23,086 nucleotides of DNA from Candidatus Magasanikiibacteriota bacterium (GTDB lineage Bacteria > Patescibacteriota > Patescibacteriia > Magasanikbacterales > UBA922): assembly GCA_003518365.1 (NCBI GenBank), contig DOYU01000014.1:14093-37178 (forward strand), given 5' to 3'. Of the stretch, positions 20,917 through 23,086 are shown piece by piece. The position numbers and the translations under genes are program-made. Position 1 is the first letter of the stretch; each line of letters opens with the position of its first letter. Under the pieces are notes generated by a model. That model was given only the letters and a program-made list of their open reading frames with translations. It was not told the origin of the DNA and did no database searches.

Positions 20917-20997
20917 CTCCGCCACGCGCAATGATGCGCAGGCGGAGCGACGGGACAGACGACGTCGGTCGGCATGCATCACGCATGACCGACCGAC
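20917..20997 (+). other. Two GC-rich hairpins after the 559-aa gene
   Basis: Hairpin 1: CTCCGCC (20917-20923) with GGCGGAG (20941-20947) and an inner GCGCA/TGCGC stem around ATGA. Hairpin 2: GTCGGTCGG (20964-20972) with CCGACCGAC (20989-20997) and an inner CATGC/GCATG. They stand in a row before the terminator and may block 3' exonucleases. Confidence 0.7.
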
Positions 20998-21003
20998 ACA
21001 TTC

Positions 21004-21034
21004 AAAAAAACAGAAGTGTATCTTCTGTTTTTTT
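21004..21034. terminator. Bidirectional terminator between the 559-aa gene and the RhuM-Fic gene
   Basis: A7, CAGAAG (21011-21016), loop TGTAT, CTTCTG (21022-21027), T7. The symmetrical A and T runs let it serve both convergent genes. Confidence 0.9.
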
Positions 21035-21063
21035 GTCGATCGTTTTTACGGAGTATAAAAATG

Positions 21064-22026
21064 TTACTTTCTTTGTAAAAGCAATAACACCAAGCCGGTC
21101 ATTTTTTCTTTGTCCTTTGGGTTACTCTCGGCGATGAGAAGAGTCAGCGCTGTCAAAGATGCTGGTGTCATATTGGCGGACAATATACCCGCTTTGTTCA
21201 AAAACCAGACAAAACAAAATGCTCCGGTTCTTTTATTTCCATCCACAAAAGGATGATTTTTGACCACAAAGTACAATAAATGTGCAGCCTTTTCTTCTAC
21301 CGTTTCATAGACATTTTTGCCAAACAAAGATTGAAAAACATTTCCGACAATTGCCTCTACAGCATGTTGTTTCCTCTCTTGGGCAAAAATTTCAGTGGCT
21401 TGTTTTTTGGACAACAATTTTTTCTTCAATTCCGCTATTGCTTCGGAGAGTTCTTTCGCAGTAATGATAATTTTTTCTTTGTTGAGTCCTTTTTTTGGGA
21501 ATGTCTCTGTATCATAGGAGTTAAGAGAAAACCATGTACCTGCAAACATGTGTATCAATTCCAGAATATCTTTTGTTTGAATTGAAGTATGTTCTGGTAA
21601 TAACATGTTCACATCTTCTACCGCCTGCAAAAATGACGCATAGTTTTGTTTTATTCTTTTTTTATTTATTGTATAGCCATCTAGCAAGTGCTTCCTCAAA
21701 ACGTCTGTTGCCCATTTTCTGAATTCTATAGCTTTAGCAGAATTGGTACGATACCCGACTGCCAAAAATAGATCCAAAGAATAAAATTGAACTGGTTTGT
21801 CTGAATTTGCAATGTGCATTTTTTGCACATTGCTTTTTTTGTCTACTTCACCTGTCTTCAGGATGTTATGAATATGTCTCGTTACTACAGAACGGTCAAT
21901 TCCAAAAACCTCGGCAATTTGTTTTTGCGTACCCCAAATAGTCTCTCTATCAATATCACCTCGAAATTCAATTTTACCATTCTTGGCTTGGTAAATTATC
22001 AATTGCTTTTTGCGCTCTTTTTTCAT
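21064..22026 (-). CDS. RhuM-Fic/DOC fusion protein
   Basis: A 320-residue two-part protein. Residues about 8-120 are the RhuM (virulence protein) domain: ETIWGTQKQIAEVFGIDRSV then VTRHIHNIL, PVQFYSLDLFLAVGYRTNS and EFRKWATDVLRKHLLDGYTI, with a helix-turn-helix-like start. Residues about 135-320 are a Fic/DOC domain with HPFVDGNKRTGAF (258-270), i.e. catalytic His258 and the Asp262/Asn264/Arg266 set. Fic proteins transfer AMP or phosphate groups to targets; the K in GNKR is typical of Doc-type and RhuM-linked forms. No separate antitoxin gene is adjacent; the RhuM part might control the Fic part or its promoter. It has an extended -10 just upstream and no Shine-Dalgarno. Sporadic distribution elsewhere suggests transfer. 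Confidence 0.88.
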   Translation of the reverse strand: MKKERKKQLIIYQAKNGKIEFRGDIDRETIWGTQKQIAEVFGIDRSVVTRHIHNILKTGEVDKKSNVQKMHIANSDKPVQFYSLDLFLAVGYRTNSAKAIEFRKWATDVLRKHLLDGYTINKKRIKQNYASFLQAVEDVNMLLPEHTSIQTKDILELIHMFAGTWFSLNSYDTETFPKKGLNKEKIIITAKELSEAIAELKKKLLSKKQATEIFAQERKQHAVEAIVGNVFQSLFGKNVYETVEEKAAHLLYFVVKNHPFVDGNKRTGAFCFVWFLNKAGILSANMTPASLTALTLLIAESNPKDKEKMTGLVLLLLQRK

Positions 22027-22045
22027 ACAGATGTTTCTTACTCAA

Positions 22046-22054
22046 ACTATACCA
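22046..22054 (-). promoter_or_regulatory. Extended -10 of the RhuM-Fic gene
   Basis: The reverse strand reads TGGTATAGT across 22046-22054, an extended -10 without a well-spaced -35. The start near 22039 gives a leader of about 13 nt. Confidence 0.5.
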
Positions 22055-22173
22055 TAAAATGTACAAAAATTCTTGAAGAGGATGTCAGAGTGTGTTCTAT
22101 TTTTTTCATGTTATGGGTGGCGACAGTAGTATGAGTTGAAGAGGGTATGAGAGGGCATAGCTTTTTCATTCTA

Positions 22174-22202
22174 TTGACAACAAAGCAATTTTTTATTACT
22201 GT
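22174..22202 (+). promoter_or_regulatory. Promoter of the T-box/ileS transcript
   Basis: TTGACA (22174-22179), 17-bp spacer, TACTGT (22197-22202). The -35 is perfect and the -10 weak. The start near 22209 precedes the T-box. The stretch 22085-22173 before it holds nothing I can identify. Confidence 0.6.
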
Positions 22203-22208
22203 ATAGAT

Positions 22209-22432
22209 AACAATTACAACAACGCTCGACCTGCAATCAACAGGGAGCCGTGATACCACAATCGTAGTACCACAAAGGTACACGATAAAGTCACGACGCG
22301 TTGGGAGAAGAACCCGCGCCTTTCACGAAAGGCGGGGTATAGACCTTTCCGGGTAAGCCCGTTATCGCTGTAATGAGCACCATATCAGGGTGGTACCGTC
22401 CGCAAGGGCCCCTGAGTACGCGGTGTTTTTTT
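22209..22432 (+). promoter_or_regulatory. T-box riboswitch controlling ileS
   Basis: T-boxes sense uncharged tRNA and switch on aminoacylation genes. The diagnostic antiterminator is complete: CAGGG (22386-22390), the 7-base bulge TGGTACC (22391-22397) whose TGGT can pair with tRNA ACCA, helix GTCC-GCAA-GGGC (22398-22409) closed by a GNRA loop, and CCCTG (22410-22414). Upstream, GCTC-GA-CCTG (22224-22233) pairs with CAGG-GAGC (22241-22248) around loop CAATCAA, which shows the Ile codon ATC (22236-22238): an ultrashort Stem I. A Stem II-like arm (22250-22295) and an 11-bp hairpin (22312-22338) follow. A competing stem CCGC/GCGG (22400-22403 with 22420-22423) plus T7 (22426-22432) would terminate transcription. 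Confidence 0.85.
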
Positions 22433-22440
22433 ATTTAAGA

Positions 22441-22512
22441 ATGCTTGGAATGCCGAGAAAGCTTAGAAAGCCTAGCCTTCTGAGCCTTCCAAGCTTTATG
22501 AGCCTTTCAAAT
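22441..22512. repeat. Mirror-symmetric 9-mer array between T-box and ileS
   Basis: Eight 9-base units fill 72 bases exactly. Four are forward (AAGCTTAGA type) and four are in the reverse complement form (CTTCCAAGC type), with the switch near 22476. Units 3-4 and 5 pair closely. The array ends 2 bases before the ileS ATG, so it forms the last part of the leader. Confidence 0.8.
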
Positions 22513-22514
22513 AT

Positions 22515-23086
22515 ATGCCTTACGACGCATCTCAACACGAACAAGACATTCTCGCATTTTGGAAAGAGAACGACACGTTCCAAAAATCTATTGATCAAAG
22601 ACCAGAGGACAAGCCGTATGTATTTTTTGATGGTCCACCATTTGCAACGGGGCTTCCTCACTATGGGCACATCGTTGCCTCTGTGATGAAAGATGTCGTG
22701 CCACGATACCAAACAATGAAAGGACATCGTGTCAATCGTGTGTGGGGATGGGATTGTCATGGATTGCCAATCGAAAACATTGTTGAAAAAGAACTTGGCA
22801 CAAAAAGTAAAAAAGATATTGAGGACATGGGTGTTGAAAAATTCAATGAACTCTGTCGTTCAAAAGTGCTTGGCTATGTGAGTGAATGGGAAAAGACCAT
22901 TCATCGTCTCGGACGCTGGGTAGATATGAAACATGCGTATCGCACGATGGATAAGGAGTATATGGAATCTGTGTGGTGGGTGTTCAAAGAACTTTGGGAT
23001 GGTGGATATATTTACAAAGGCTATAAGCCGATGCATATTTGTCCACGGTGTGAGACGACGCTGTCACAACAAGAAGTAAGTGAAGG
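22515..23086 (+). CDS. ileS: Isoleucyl-tRNA synthetase, N-terminal part
   Basis: IleRS charges tRNA-Ile and edits valine. The 190 complete codons in the window start MPYDAQHEQDILAFWKEND after the array (reading by eye; one or two residues near the start may be misread). They contain FFDGPPFATGLPHYGH, the class I HIGH signature in the form HYGH, then GWDCHGLPIENIVEKELG and HICPRCETTLSQQEVSEG. The HYGH form and the FATGLPHYGH context are those of the eukaryote-like type 2 IleRS, often insensitive to mupirocin. The gene runs off the window. No Shine-Dalgarno precedes the ATG; control is by the T-box upstream. Confidence 0.93.
   Translation, partial: MPYDASQHEQDILAFWKENDTFQKSIDQRPEDKPYVFFDGPPFATGLPHYGHIVASVMKDVVPRYQTMKGHRVNRVWGWDCHGLPIENIVEKELGTKSKKDIEDMGVEKFNELCRSKVLGYVSEWEKTIHRLGRWVDMKHAYRTMDKEYMESVWWVFKELWDGGYIYKGYKPMHICPRCETTLSQQEVSE

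Noticed and set aside
8556..22512. CRISPR arrays
   Set aside because: The repeats are 7-9 bases, degenerate and contiguous, with no unique spacers of 25-40 bases and no cas genes in the window.

Overview
The window looks like a chromosome segment of a Candidate Phyla Radiation (Patescibacteria) bacterium. That is inferred from gene content: an EndoQ-type PHP nuclease, a DUF5667-type coiled-coil protein, a surface-repeat/pilin-like fusion, a four-helix-bundle gene remnant and several CPR-style small membrane proteins. Most starts also lack a Shine-Dalgarno, and several leaders are very short. No 16S gene is present, so the phylum is not proven. Both ends cut a gene: an EndoQ C-terminus on the left and the IleRS N-terminus on the right.

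Region 1-5.4 kb holds EndoQ (partial), bL19 (rplS, reverse) with its own promoter and leader, a GC-rich gene for a 72-residue exported peptide, ribosomal protein S1 (rpsA), tRNA-His(GTG), a secreted DUF5667-type protein and a slipin. Region 5.4-8.6 kb (all reverse) holds a surface-repeat/pilin-like fusion, a short stomatin-like protein with a SHOCT-like tail, tRNA-Arg(TCT) and a Xer-type recombinase. Region 8.6-15.3 kb holds a SpoU RNA methyltransferase, an unknown helical protein, three reverse-strand ATP-grasp ligases (one RimK-like, two paralogues), a PfkB sugar kinase and two small membrane proteins. Region 15.4-18.1 kb holds a thioredoxin-reductase-like flavoprotein, a decayed four-helix-bundle gene, ribulose-phosphate epimerase and an RpiB-like isomerase; the last two point to the non-oxidative pentose phosphate pathway. 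Region 18.1-21.1 kb is different in style: an ECF-like sigma factor and a GC-rich 559-residue coiled-coil protein, both with strong Shine-Dalgarno sites and followed by multiple hairpins. Region 21-23 kb holds a RhuM-Fic protein and a T-box riboswitch controlling a type-2 ileS.

The most unusual structure is a family of short degenerate tandem arrays at gene boundaries from about 8.5 kb onward. Each array uses its own 7-, 8- or 9-base word, repeated without gaps. Several arrays switch to the reverse complement at a centre, giving mirror-symmetric, hairpin-forming blocks. Examples are nine 7-mers at 8556-8618, nine 9-mers at 15259-15339 and eight 9-mers at 22441-22512. Three 8-mer versions surround a small perfect palindrome whose sequence differs each time. 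Five reverse-strand genes take their stop codon from such repeats, and one array lies inside the SpoU coding region. I do not recognise this as a described repeat class.

Other points of interest are the T-box with an apparently ultrashort Stem I, the 26-base hairpin before the 559-residue gene, the contrast between Shine-Dalgarno and non-Shine-Dalgarno genes, the ATP-grasp trio, and altered active-site residues in the two pentose phosphate enzymes.
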